DNA of 64,000 nt, taken from contig VGTG01000008.1 in the NCBI GenBank assembly GCA_016874795.1, positions 1-64,000 on the forward strand, given 5' to 3'. This DNA is from Deltaproteobacteria bacterium (lineage in GTDB: Bacteria > Desulfobacterota > Binatia > UBA12015). The notes under the pieces were generated by a model. That model saw only the letters and a program-made list of their open reading frames with translations, was not told the DNA's origin and made no database searches. This document shows positions 7,017 through 16,700 of the stretch, one piece after another (position 1 is the stretch's first letter; each line of letters opens with the position of its first letter). Position numbers and translations under genes: made by a program.

Positions 7017-10000
7017 GCCTCTCGTCGGTCAGCATCGCGCGGCCGGTCTTCGCGACGGTCTGCTCGCTCATCATCGTCCTGCTCGGCGGCGTCTCGTTCT
7101 TCCTCCTCGGCGTGCGCGAGTATCCCGCGGTCGATCCGCCCGTCATCACGGTGCGCGCGAACTATGCGGGCGCGAGCCCGTCGGTGATCGCGGCGCAGAT
7201 CACCGAGCCTCTCGAGCAGCTCCTGAACGGCATCGACGGCGTGCGGGTCCTCTCGTCGACCTCGATGGAGGAGCGCAGCGAGATCCGCGTCGAGTTCGAG
7301 GTCGGCTCCGATCTGGAGGCGGCAGCGAACGACGTCCGCGACAAGGTCTCGCAGGCGGCGCGCACGCTTCCCGCCGACGCGGACCCGCCGGTAGTGGAGA
7401 AGTCGGATGCGGACACGGAGCCGATCGTCTTCGTCGCGGTGCAGAGCGCTTCTCGCAGCATCCTCGAGGTCAACGATTTCGCGGATCGCGTCATCCGCGA
7501 GCGCATCCAGACGATTCCCGGCGTTGCCACCGTGCGCATCTGGGGAGAGAAGCGCTACGCGATGCGCATCTGGCTCGACCCGATGCGCCTGGCCGCGCAC
7601 GGGCTGACGCCGCTCGACGTGCAGCGCGCGCTGGAGGCGCAGAACGTCGACCTCCCGAGCGGCCGCCTCGAGGGCACCGCGACCGAGCTCAGCCTCCGGA
7701 CGGCCGGCCGTCTCACGAAGCCGGAAGACTTCGAGGCGATGATCCTGAAGGAGGAGGGCGGCAGCCAGGTGCTCCTTCGCGACGTCGGTCGTGCGGAGCT
7801 CGGCCCGGAGAACCCGCGCACGAGCATGCGTGACGATCACGGGCCGCTCGTCGGCCTGGCCGTCATCCCGCAGCCGAACACCGATGCCGTTGCGATCGCC
7901 GACGAGTTCTACCGTCGTCTCGAGGAGATCCGTCGCGACATGCCGCCGGACTACGAGATCGAAGTCGGCTACGACTTCACGACCCTCGTGCGCCGCTCGA
8001 TCGGCGAGGTTCAGGAGACGATGCTGATCGCCTTCGGCCTCGTGGCGATGATCATCTTCCTCTTCCTGCGGAGCTGGCGCTCGACTGCGATTCCGGTCGT
8101 GGCAATTCCGGTCAGCATCGTCTCGGCGTTCTTCGTGCTCTATCTCGGCGGCTTCACCTTGAACGTGCTGACCCTCGTCGGCCTCGTCCTGGCGATCGGA
8201 CTGGTCTGCGACGACGCGATCGTCGTGCTCGAGAACATCTACTCGAAGATCGAGCGAGGGCGTCCGCCACTGGAGGCCGCGCTCGAAGGGTCGAAGGAGA
8301 TCTATTTCGCCGTCGTCTCGACGACGATCACGCTCGCCGTCGTCTTCATCCCGGTCTTCTTCATGCAAGGGCTGACCGGTCAGCTCTTCCAGGAGCTCGG
8401 CGTCGTCGTGGTGACGTCCGTGCTCGTGTCCGCGTTCGTCGCGCTCTCGCTGTCGCCCATGATGTGCCGGTTCCTCTTGACCGGGCACGACGAGCGCGGC
8501 CCGCTGTACCATCGAACGGAGCCCTACTTCCGTGCGATGGTCGAGCGCTATCGCCGTTCGCTCGAGGCGTTCTTGCGCATCCGGTGGGTGAGCGTGCCGA
8601 TCATTCTCGCCAGCGCGGCGTCGATCGTGGTCTGCCTCGGCTTCCTCCCGGCCGAGCTCGCCCCTCTGGAGGACCGCGCGAACATCCGCGTGAACGCGCT
8701 CGCGCCCGAGGGCGCTTCCGTCGAGTTCATGGAGGATCAGCTCGCGCGGATCTCCACCTACCTTCGCGACGAGGTGCCCGAGATCTCGCGCGCGTTCGGG
8801 GTCGTGGGCTCGCGGAGCGGAACGCCGAGCACGGGTCGCTTCAACATCTACCTGAAGGACATCGAGGACCGCGATCGCGGCCAGGAGGCGGTCTATCAGC
8901 AGCTCGCGGAAGACTTCAGCCAGTTCACGGGCGTGCGGGCGATGCCTTCGCAGCCGCCGACGATCGGCGACCGGCGCGCCGGCCAGCCGGTGCAGTACGT
9001 GCTCCAGGCGCCGACCCAGGAGAAGCTCGTCGCGATCCTGCCGGCGTTCCTCGACGCCGCGAACGCGAGCCCGGTGCTCCGGTTCGTCGATGTCGACCTG
9101 AAGATCAATCGTCCGGAAGGCTCGATCCAGATCGATCGGCGGCGCGCTGCCGAGCTCGGCGTCTCCGTCTACGACATCGCGCGTACACTGCAGCTTGCCT
9201 ACGGCGGGCAACGCTTCGGCTACTTCCTGCAGAACGATCGTCTCTACCAGGTGATCGGACAGGTCGAGCGCTACGACCGGAACGATCCGGGAGATCTCGC
9301 CGCGCTTTCCGTGCGGAGCGGGAGCGGCTCGATGATCTCGCTCGACAACCTCGTCCGCTTCGAGGAGTCCGTCGGGCCGGCCGCGATCTACCGATTCAAT
9401 CGCTTCCCGTCGGCGACGATCTCCGCGGGTCTCACTCCGGGCCACGCCGTCGGGGACGGCATCGCCGCGCTCGACGAGATCGCCGACGAGATCCTCCCGG
9501 AGGAGATCCGGACGAGCCTCGCGGGGCAGTCACGCGACTTCGCGGACGCTTCGGCGAGCTTGATCTTCGCCTTCGCGTTCGCGCTCGTGCTGATCTACCT
9601 CGTCCTCGCGGCGCAGTTCGAGAGCTTCCGCGACCCGGTCATCATCCTGATGACGGTTCCGCTCTCGCTCTCGGGCGCGCTCCTCACGCTGGTCCTCTTC
9701 GGCCAGACGCTGAACGTCTTCAGCCAGATCGGCATGATCCTGCTGATCGGCCTCGTCACGAAGAACGGCATCCTGATCGTCGAGTTCGCGAACCAGCGGC
9801 GCGAGACGGGTCTCGGCGCGCTCGAGGCGGTCGTCGAGGCTTCGACGGAGCGGCTCCGGCCGATCCTCATGACCGCCCTCGCGACGGCGCTCGGCGCGCT
9901 GCCGATCGCGCTCGCGCTCGGCGGAGCTTCGGGAAGCCGGCGGTCGCTCGGCATCGCGGTGGTCGGCGGCCTCGTGTTCTCGACGCTCCTCACGCTGTAC

Positions 10001-10120
10001 GTCGTTCCGGCGGTGTACGTGTACCTCTCGACGGCGCGCGTTCACGAGCCGATCGCCGAGACCGCCCCCGAAGCGGCGGCGGCTCCCGCTCCCGGCGAAG
10101 GAATCCGCGTGCGCGGTTGA
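7013..10120 (+). CDS. RND multidrug/solute efflux permease (AcrB/MexF-like, HAE1)
   Basis: This 1035-residue inner-membrane proton-driven exporter has the full HAE1 length and topology: TM1, a large periplasmic loop, TM2-7, a second loop, TM8-12. The proton-relay residues are present: D400-D401 in VCDDAIVVLENI (TM4, equivalent to AcrB D407/D408) and K917 in TKNGILIVEFA (TM10, equivalent to K940). The two inner halves carry the expected repeat (LTLVGLVLAIGLV / IGMILLIGLVTKNG). Start ATG overlaps the adaptor stop. A 31-bp gap separates it from the next gene, which may be read through but has an unrelated function. Confidence 0.95.
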   Translation: MSLSSVSIARPVFATVCSLIIVLLGGVSFFLLGVREYPAVDPPVITVRANYAGASPSVIAAQITEPLEQLLNGIDGVRVLSSTSMEERSEIRVEFEVGSDLEAAANDVRDKVSQAARTLPADADPPVVEKSDADTEPIVFVAVQSASRSILEVNDFADRVIRERIQTIPGVATVRIWGEKRYAMRIWLDPMRLAAHGLTPLDVQRALEAQNVDLPSGRLEGTATELSLRTAGRLTKPEDFEAMILKEEGGSQVLLRDVGRAELGPENPRTSMRDDHGPLVGLAVIPQPNTDAVAIADEFYRRLEEIRRDMPPDYEIEVGYDFTTLVRRSIGEVQETMLIAFGLVAMIIFLFLRSWRSTAIPVVAIPVSIVSAFFVLYLGGFTLNVLTLVGLVLAIGLVCDDAIVVLENIYSKIERGRPPLEAALEGSKEIYFAVVSTTITLAVVFIPVFFMQGLTGQLFQELGVVVVTSVLVSAFVALSLSPMMCRFLLTGHDERGPLYHRTEPYFRAMVERYRRSLEAFLRIRWVSVPIILASAASIVVCLGFLPAELAPLEDRANIRVNALAPEGASVEFMEDQLARISTYLRDEVPEISRAFGVVGSRSGTPSTGRFNIYLKDIEDRDRGQEAVYQQLAEDFSQFTGVRAMPSQPPTIGDRRAGQPVQYVLQAPTQEKLVAILPAFLDAANASPVLRFVDVDLKINRPEGSIQIDRRRAAELGVSVYDIARTLQLAYGGQRFGYFLQNDRLYQVIGQVERYDRNDPGDLAALSVRSGSGSMISLDNLVRFEESVGPAAIYRFNRFPSATISAGLTPGHAVGDGIAALDEIADEILPEEIRTSLAGQSRDFADASASLIFAFAFALVLIYLVLAAQFESFRDPVIILMTVPLSLSGALLTLVLFGQTLNVFSQIGMILLIGLVTKNGILIVEFANQRRETGLGALEAVVEASTERLRPILMTALATALGALPIALALGGASGSRRSLGIAVVGGLVFSTLLTLYVVPAVYVYLSTARVHEPIAETAPEAAAAPAPGEGIRVRG

Positions 10121-10151
10121 CCGTGCCCGCCGCCGCCTGCTTTCTCGTCTG

Positions 10152-11723
10152 GTGCCCGGGCGGCGAACGGCGATCCTCCTCGCGGCGATCCTCTGCCTCG
10201 GCTGCAGCGGGTCCGCGCGCGCGCCCGCGGCGGGCTCCGCTTCGCCCGGCGACGCCCTCGAGGCGTGTCCCGTGAGCATCGGCGGTGCGCCGGACGACGG
10301 CGCGCTACCTCAGGAGGACGATCCCGTCGTCGCGGTGCGGAAGCGAGCCTGGGAGGAGGCGCACGGCGGCAAGGAAGCCGCGCGCTCCTTCGTGCAGGCG
10401 CGCCTCGGGGGCTGGCCGAGCCGCGTCCTCGCCGATGCTTCTCGTCTTCCGCGCGGGCGGGCGTTCCTCGAGCGCGTCGCGCGCGACACCTGGCGCGGGC
10501 TCGAGGCGATGACGGACCGCGAGAACGGTCTTCCCATCGACCACGTGTGGCTCGACGGAAAGTCGACCGCTCTCGCGGACGCCGAGATCGGCGATTACAC
10601 GAACGTCACGTCGATCGGCCTGCGGCTGATCTCGCTCGTCGCGGCGCGGGACCTCGGACTCGTCACGCCCGGAGCGGCGCGCGCGAGCGCTTCGCGCATC
10701 CTCGACACGCTCGGCGTCCTCGAGACGCACGAGGGCTACTTCTACAACTACTACGACACGACGACGCTCGAGCGGACGAGCAACTTCCTCTCGTTCGTCG
10801 ATCTCTCGTGGCTCGTCGCCGGTCTGATCGTGACGCGCGGCGCTTTCCCGGAGCTCGCCCCACGTGCCTCGGCGCTGATCGAGAGGCTCGACCTCGGCTT
10901 CTTCTACGACGAAGCGAAGGGCCGCGTCTCGCACGGCTACTTCACGCACCGGCGTGCGCGATCGCGCTACGACTACGGCGTGCTCTACACGGAAGCGCGG
11001 CTCGGCGTCCTCCTCGCGATCGGCAAGGGCGACGTGCCGGCGGCGGCGTGGCATCGCCTGGTGCGCGTCTTCCCGGCCGCGTGCACGGAGCAGTCCCTCC
11101 CGCCGCAGGGGCTCCACCGCGTGCGGATCGACGGGGTCGAGCTGCTGCGCGGCTGGTACGAGTGGAGCGGGTTCCGCTACGTGCCTTCGTGGGGCGGCAG
11201 CATGTTCGAGGCGCTGATGCCGACGCTCGTACTCGACGAGCGAGCGCTCGCGCCGGCGAGCCTCGGCGACAACGATCGCGTCCACGCCGAGGTGCAGGAG
11301 CGTTGGGCGACGCAGGAGCTTCTCTACCCGGTGTGGGGGCTCTCGCCGAGCTCGCGGCCGGGCTCGAGGCACTACGGCGAGTTCGGCGTGCGCATCCTCG
11401 GCTCGCGCGGCTACGGCGACGGTGTCGTGACACCGCACGCGGCGGCGCTGGCGCTCGAGTTCCGGTCCGAGAGCGCGGCCGCGACGCTGCGCGCGATCGC
11501 CGAGCGCTATCCGATCTACGGCGAGTGGGGCTTCTACGACGCGGTCGATCCGACCTCGGGCGAGGTCGCGTACCAGTACCTCGGCCTCGACCAGTCGATG
11601 CTCTTCCTCGCGGTCGCGAATCACTTGAGCGGCGGCGCGCTCCGCGCGCGCTTCGCCGAAGATCCGATCCTCCGGCGCGTGCGGCCGCTCCTCGCCGCCG
11701 AGTCCTTCTTCGGCCGAGGCTGA
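10152..11723 (+). CDS. Glycoamylase-like (PF10091/DUF3131-type) lipoprotein or exported protein
   Basis: The 523-residue product has a hydrophobic signal ending near LCLGCSGS, probably a lipoprotein although the lipobox is imperfect. Residues about 100-510 carry the sequence landmarks I know from the glycoamylase-like alpha/alpha-toroid family: YFYNYYDTTTLE, NFLSFVDLSWL, YDYGVLYTEARLG, SWGGSMFEALMP, VVTPHAAALALEF and GEWGFYDAVDP. Members act on or synthesise beta-glucans, but activity is mostly untested. GTG start at 10152. It lies between the efflux operon and a sugar-ABC ATPase, and I group it with the carbohydrate genes that follow. The exact substrate is unknown. Confidence 0.8.
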   Translation: MPGRRTAILLAAILCLGCSGSARAPAAGSASPGDALEACPVSIGGAPDDGALPQEDDPVVAVRKRAWEEAHGGKEAARSFVQARLGGWPSRVLADASRLPRGRAFLERVARDTWRGLEAMTDRENGLPIDHVWLDGKSTALADAEIGDYTNVTSIGLRLISLVAARDLGLVTPGAARASASRILDTLGVLETHEGYFYNYYDTTTLERTSNFLSFVDLSWLVAGLIVTRGAFPELAPRASALIERLDLGFFYDEAKGRVSHGYFTHRRARSRYDYGVLYTEARLGVLLAIGKGDVPAAAWHRLVRVFPAACTEQSLPPQGLHRVRIDGVELLRGWYEWSGFRYVPSWGGSMFEALMPTLVLDERALAPASLGDNDRVHAEVQERWATQELLYPVWGLSPSSRPGSRHYGEFGVRILGSRGYGDGVVTPHAAALALEFRSESAAATLRAIAERYPIYGEWGFYDAVDPTSGEVAYQYLGLDQSMLFLAVANHLSGGALRARFAEDPILRRVRPLLAAESFFGRG

Positions 11724-11732
11724 GGCGCGGAC

Positions 11733-12839
11733 GTGGCGAGCCTCGTCTTCGAGAACGTCGAGAAGGTCTTCCCGGGCGGGACGAAGGCTCTCGTCGGCGT
11801 GAACCTCCACGTCGAGGATGGCGAGCTGATCGTGCTCGTCGGGCCGTCGGGCTGCGGCAAGTCGACGCTGCTGCGGATCGTCGCCGGTCTCGACGTGCCG
11901 ACGCGCGGCACGATCCGCATCGACGACCGCGTCGCGAACGACCTCTCGCCGCGCGACCGGAACGTCGCGATGGTCTTCCAGGACTACGCGCTCTATCCGC
12001 ACATGACCGTCCGCGAGAACCTCGAGTTCCCGTTGAAGATGCGCGGCCAGTCGCGGGAGGACCGCGAGAAGCGCATCGCCTGGGCGGCGGAGGTGCTCGA
12101 GCTCGGAAGTCTCCTCGATCGCCGGCCGCGGCAGCTCTCCGGCGGCCAGCAGCAGCGCGTCGCGATGGGGCGCGCACTCGTGCGGGAGCCCTCGGTCTTC
12201 CTCCTCGACGAGCCGCTCTCGAACCTCGACGCGAAGCTCCGCGTCGAGGTGCGCGCCGAGATCGCCGAGCTGCAGCGACGAATGAAGACGACGATGCTCT
12301 ACGTGACGCACGACCAGACGGAGGCGATGACGCTCGGCGATCGCGTCGCGGTCCTGCGCGCGGGCCGCGTCCTGCAGGTCGCGCCGCCGCGCGAGCTCTA
12401 CGATCGGCCGGCGGAAGCGTTCGTCGCGGGCTTCATCGGGAATCCGCCGATGAACTTGTTCCCGGCGAAGCTCGAGGCAAGCGGAGGAGATCGCTCGCTC
12501 GTCTTCGCGGGTCGAAAGCTCTCGCTCGACGGACGGCTCGCCGAGTCGTCCGCGCTCGAGCCTGGAGAGGTGACGGCGGGAATCCGCCCGGAGGCGTTCG
12601 TCCTCGCGGACGAAGCGAACGACGATGCGATTCCCGGCCGCGTCGAGCACGTCGAATGGCTCGGGCACGAGACGCTCGCGCACGTGCACGTGGGGTCGAG
12701 CGAAGAAGCGGTTCGCCTCGTCGCGCGGCTTCCGGGAATGCAGGCGCTCGAGCGCGGCCAGGAGATCGCGCTCGCCGTCGCGGAGCGCTCGGTGCATCTC
12801 TTCCCAGCGGAGCGGGACGAAGCGAAAGCTCTGCCGTAG
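11733..12839 (+). CDS. Sugar ABC transporter ATP-binding protein (MalK/UgpC type)
   Basis: The 368-residue ATPase has Walker A GPSGCGKST, Q-loop VFQDYALYPHM, the full signature LSGGQQQR, Walker B VFLLDEPLSNLD, and a H-loop YVTHD. The C-terminal ~130 residues are the TOBE/OB regulatory region typical of carbohydrate ATPases (NPPMNLFPAKL, then GIRPEAFVL). GTG start 9 bp after the glycoamylase-like gene, so probably co-transcribed. The matching permeases and binding protein lie on the other strand at 17113-18908 and 20855-22174, and no other sugar ATPase is in the window, so it is the likely partner. Such ATPases are often shared between importers. Confidence 0.92.
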   Translation: MASLVFENVEKVFPGGTKALVGVNLHVEDGELIVLVGPSGCGKSTLLRIVAGLDVPTRGTIRIDDRVANDLSPRDRNVAMVFQDYALYPHMTVRENLEFPLKMRGQSREDREKRIAWAAEVLELGSLLDRRPRQLSGGQQQRVAMGRALVREPSVFLLDEPLSNLDAKLRVEVRAEIAELQRRMKTTMLYVTHDQTEAMTLGDRVAVLRAGRVLQVAPPRELYDRPAEAFVAGFIGNPPMNLFPAKLEASGGDRSLVFAGRKLSLDGRLAESSALEPGEVTAGIRPEAFVLADEANDDAIPGRVEHVEWLGHETLAHVHVGSSEEAVRLVARLPGMQALERGQEIALAVAERSVHLFPAERDEAKALP

Positions 12840-12986
12840 CCCGCACGGTCGCCGCGAAGGCTTTCCTGTGACGAGCGCAAGGAGCGTGCGAGCGAAGCTC
12901 GCGTGCCTGCGCTTGGAGGTCGCTTCCCGACGAGCCACCCGCGAACGAATGAGCGAAATTCGTTTGTCGCCGGGGGTCACTCGTGG
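12840..12986. other. Intergenic stretch with imperfect hairpins before repeat copy 2
   Basis: About 147 bp with no supportable gene. It contains GCGAGC-GAA-GCTCGC (6-bp stem) inside a longer imperfect stem, and CGAAT ... ATTCG, downstream of the ABC ATPase stop. These could slow or terminate transcription, but no T-tract follows. Confidence 0.3.
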
Positions 12987-12990
12987 CTAG

Positions 12991-13168
12991 CCTGCATTTC
13001 TCACCAGATCACGTCGCGAGGCGGTCGAGAGTGCCGAAGATTCGCGAGCCTCGGACCGGAGGGCGACGCAGGCGTACTTGAACAGTACGTCGAGGAGCCC
13101 GGAGGGAGAAGCTCGCGAAGATTCGGTGCTATCGGCCGCCGCAGTAGGGATCTGGTGAGAAATGCAGG
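12991..13168 (-). mobile_element. 178-bp palindromic MITE-like element, copy 2 (complete)
   Basis: Complete copy, inverted relative to copies 1 and 3 and identical to copy 3 by eye. The 20-bp perfect terminal inverted repeats are CCTGCATTTCTCACCAGATC (12991-13010) and its complement ending at 13168. CTAG flanks both sides (12987-12990 and 13169-13172), consistent with a 4-bp target duplication or a 2-bp TA duplication within CTAG. The interior is itself an imperfect palindrome centred on GTACT-TGAAC-AGTAC (13074-13088), so a transcript could fold end to end. No transposase in the element or window. The right CTAG supplies the TAG stop of the adjacent methyltransferase gene. Confidence 0.85.
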
Positions 13169-13789
13169 CTAGAGCGAGGGCTCGAAGCGCTGCCAGACGA
13201 GAAGCCGGTTGTTCGCCGGCATCGCAGCGTCCTCCAGGAGCCGGAGGTCCGCCGCTCGCGCGAGGCGGTCGACCTCCTCGAAGTCACGGATGCCGCTCGC
13301 GGGGTCCCGCCGGCGGAGGAACGCGTCGAATGCTTCGTTGCTGGGGCTCGTCCAGGTCCCGCCGTAGTTGAAGGGGCCGTAGAGGAGGAATCGCTTTCCG
13401 GGGACGAGGAGCTTCGCCACGCCCCGGACGAAGCGCTCGACCGACGCCCACGACATGATGTGCGTCGTGTTCGCGGAGAAGACGGCGTCGAAGCGCGTCC
13501 CGGGCCAGACGTCGTCGTCGACGTCGAGAGCGATCGGCTCCTCGACGTTCGCGAGCGCTGCGCGTGCGACGCGCGCCCGCACGACGTCGAGCTCCGCGCG
13601 CCGATCGCTCGGCTGCCAGACCGCGGAGGGCAGCTCGCTCGCGAAGAACACGACGTGCTGGCCCGTTCCGCTGCCGATCTCGAGCACGCGGTCCTTCGCC
13701 GCGAGGTGCCGGCGGAGGATCGCGAGGATCGGCCGCTTGTTGTTCTCGCAGGCTTGCGAGAAGGGAAGGTCGTCGAAGCCGTCGCTCAC
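13169..13789 (-). CDS. DUF938 family SAM-dependent methyltransferase
   Basis: The 206-residue product starts near FSQACENNKRPILAIL, the family hallmark, followed by a Rossmann-fold SAM motif VLEIGSGTGQHVVFFA and the acidic DAVFSANTTHIMSW region. Substrate unknown. The GTG start at 13789 overlaps the TGA of the upstream glycosidase-like gene by 4 bp (GTGA); an ATG eight codons further upstream is possible but would sit inside that gene. Its TAG stop (13171-13169) is provided by the CTAG next to repeat copy 2. Co-translation with the glycosidase-like gene is implied, though a functional link is not obvious. Confidence 0.85.
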   Translation of the reverse strand: MSDGFDDLPFSQACENNKRPILAILRRHLAAKDRVLEIGSGTGQHVVFFASELPSAVWQPSDRRAELDVVRARVARAALANVEEPIALDVDDDVWPGTRFDAVFSANTTHIMSWASVERFVRGVAKLLVPGKRFLLYGPFNYGGTWTSPSNEAFDAFLRRRDPASGIRDFEEVDRLARAADLRLLEDAAMPANNRLLVWQRFEPSL

Positions 13790-16700
13790 GGCGCGCTTGG
13801 CGGCTGCGCCCATTCGAGCTCGACCTCGGTCGGGAACGTGCGCAACGTCACCGTCGAGGCGCCCGGCTCGAGCGTGATCTCCTTCCCGTCGGCCGTGACG
13901 CGCGTCAGCGGACCCGGGACCGGCGGTGCGAGGACGATCCCGCCGGCGGGCACGTCGACGTCGCCCGAGAACCACCAATGGAGCCGCGTCGGCCCGTCCC
14001 GTGCGAGACGGTAGTGGAGGATGCCGTCCGCCGTCGGCAGCCGCTCGACGGAGACGCCGGATCCTTCGAGGACCCACGCGGCGGGCAGACCCGCTCCGAG
14101 CACGAGCGCCGAGTCCTCGCTTCGCTCGTACACGAGCATGTTGCGGAGTGCGCTCAGGAACGACGACGCGACCCAGGTGTGCGGCGTGTCGCCGATGAAC
14201 CGTGGCAGCGCCGGGTCCCGCCAGACGATCTCGCCCCACTGGTGCCACTCCGGCGGACGGAGCCCTTCGAGCATCGTCCGCAGGAGCTCGTACGCGTCCT
14301 CTCGGCGGCCCATGTGGATCAGAGCGTCGACGTTGCGGAGCTCGTAGGGCGTGTAGCCCTCGTCTCCGGGTGGGCGCTTGGCGCGCTCGCGCACGTACGT
14401 CAAGTAAAGGTCGAAGGTCTTCGCGAGCGCCTTCGCGGGCAGGTGCGGCAGCTCTCCGCCCGGCGTCACCGCCGCCGCGGTCGAGGTCGCGTCGAAGTCG
14501 CCGAGCTCGACCGAGCCGGGCAGGAAGTCGATCGCGTGCTTCTTCATCGTGCGCTCGAGCGAAGCGTAGAGATCGCGCCGGAAGTCGTCGCGCAGCGCCG
14601 ACCACTTCGCGACGCGCTCGGGATCGCTCACGAGGCCCGCGAGGTACACCGCGTCCTCGAACCCGCGCAGCGTGAAGAAGTCGTCCCAGTAAGAGTGCAC
14701 CGGCCGCGCCGAGTAGCCCTCGTGGCTGATCGATTCGGGAACGAGGCCGAAGAACGGGAGTTTGTCCGGTGCGCGATACTCGGCGGTCATGCGCGTCGCA
14801 CGCAGCGCCTCGAGGAAGTCGACCGCGCGCACGACGCTCGGCCACATCTCCCAGAGAAAGCCGATGTCGCGCGTGTAGCGGACGTACGTCGCGATCCCGT
14901 ACACGAATTGCCCGTTGCTGTCGTTCTCGGGCACGCGATCCGGGCCGCGCTGGTCGATGCAGCACGGGATGCGTCCGTCCGGGAGCTGGTAGGTGGCGAA
15001 CCAGCGCAGGAAGTCGCGCGCCGTCCCCGGATGTCCGTACGCGAGGAGCGCGCTCGAGGTGAGCGTACCGTCGCGGATCCACGAGCGGCCGTACGTGCGC
15101 GAGCCCGGCTGGATCGCCGGCCCGTCGCGATTGATCTCCATGTACGCGAGCGTGCTCTTCGCGATGCGGACGATGCGCTCCCCTTCGGGACCGGGGAGAG
15201 TGATGCCGACACGCCCGAGATCGCGCTCCCACGCACGGCTCTCCTCGGTCAGCTTTGCCGCGAACATCTTCTCCGGCGAACCGCTCGGAGCGAGCGCCTC
15301 GAGCCCCGCCGGCGGATGGAAGGGCACGGCGACGATCACGTCGCGCGCCTCGTGCGGCGCGAGCGCCAGGCGATACTCGAACGCTCCCGAAGCGTAGCCG
15401 AACGGGTCCGAGATCTCGGCGCGCGGCGGCACGCGGCCCTCGCGCAGGTACGTCGAGAAGAGATCCTCCTCGAACGTCGCCGCGCCGAAGCGCTCCGCGG
15501 GCGTCAAGGAGACGACCGGCTGCTTCGCGTCCACCCAGGCCGTCTGCGGCGAGCTCGCGACGAGCGAGCGGATGCGGCTCGCGCCGCCGACGACGTTCAG
15601 CGACTGCCACGGCGGCAGGACCTGGAAGGGCCGCAGCGCGAGGAAGAGGAGCACGTCGCGGTGGGCCTCGTTCAGGTTCTCGACGCGGTAGCGCGCGTAG
15701 AGCACGGACGAGCCCGGCTCGCCGGTCGCGAGCGCCGTCACGTGCAGGCGGATGCCGTCACTCCGCCAGCTCACCGTCGGGATCGGCAGGTAGCCGTACT
15801 CGAGCGAGCGCTCCGTCTGCACCGACTTCCACGTGAGGAGAGTCCCGTCGACGTAGAGGAACGGCTCGATCGAGAACGAGCCGACGTCGACCTCGAGCAT
15901 GCCCTCCTCGTTCAGGAGCGCCTCGCGCGTATCACCGGGGACGCCGACGACGGTCCAGTACGTCTGCTGCTGCGAGAAGTATTTCGGGTACGCGCCGGGC
16001 GGTGCGTCGGCCGCGATCGCCGCGAAGAACTCGTTCGGCGTCGCCGAGAACTCGAGCGGCTTCACGACGATCTCGCGGACACCGTAGCCGTGACCGCGAT
16101 GACTGCCCGTGAGGGCGAGACGAACGCCGCTCGCCTCCGTGTCGTGGAGGTAGATGTAGTTCCGCCGCCCGCTGCCCGACGTCGTGCCGTAGACGCGACG
16201 CCAGGTGCCGTCCTCGTTGATCTCGACGCGATAGGAGGTGGCGTGGTCCTCGGGCTCCCAGTCGATCACGAGGCCGCCGAATTCGGTCGGGCCTCCGAAA
16301 TCGAGCTCGATCCATTGATCGCGGCCGACCGAGCCGCTGCGCCAGGACGTCGCCGGATCGCCGTCCGTCGCCGCTTCGGGCGGGTGGCCCTCGATCGACG
16401 TCGAGGCGATCACGCTCGGACGTGGCGTCTTCAACGCTCGGGAGGGCCGCGGCTCGAAGCGGAGGTTCTCGACCCAGACGGAGCCCTTGCCGCCGCTGCC
16501 GGCGGTGATCGCGATCTCGACGAAGCCGGTGCGCGTGAGCGGCTCGCCGCCCGAGTTCCCCCAAGCGTAGCGCAGGCGCGAGCGACGGAACGTGACGCGC
16601 TCCCAGTCCGGCGGAAACTCGAAATCGCGATCGATCGCCCACCAGACGTTGTCGCCGGTGGGATCGACGAGCTTGAACTCGAGGTTGTTCGGCTTCGCCT

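Noticed and set aside
6866-9445. Long antisense frame opposite the RND permease
   Set aside because: Composition is Arg/Asp/His-rich with no family similarity; it mirrors codon bias of the sense gene.
5945-10120. Very long alternative frame (over 1300 codons) across the efflux genes
   Set aside because: Only its second part, from 7013, matches a protein family; the front is an Arg/Ala-rich shadow of the adaptor gene in another frame, as expected in GC-rich DNA.
12625-12990. Plus-strand frame ending at the left CTAG of repeat copy 2
   Set aside because: It overlaps the end of the ABC ATPase gene in another frame and lacks family similarity; the TAG match is coincidental.
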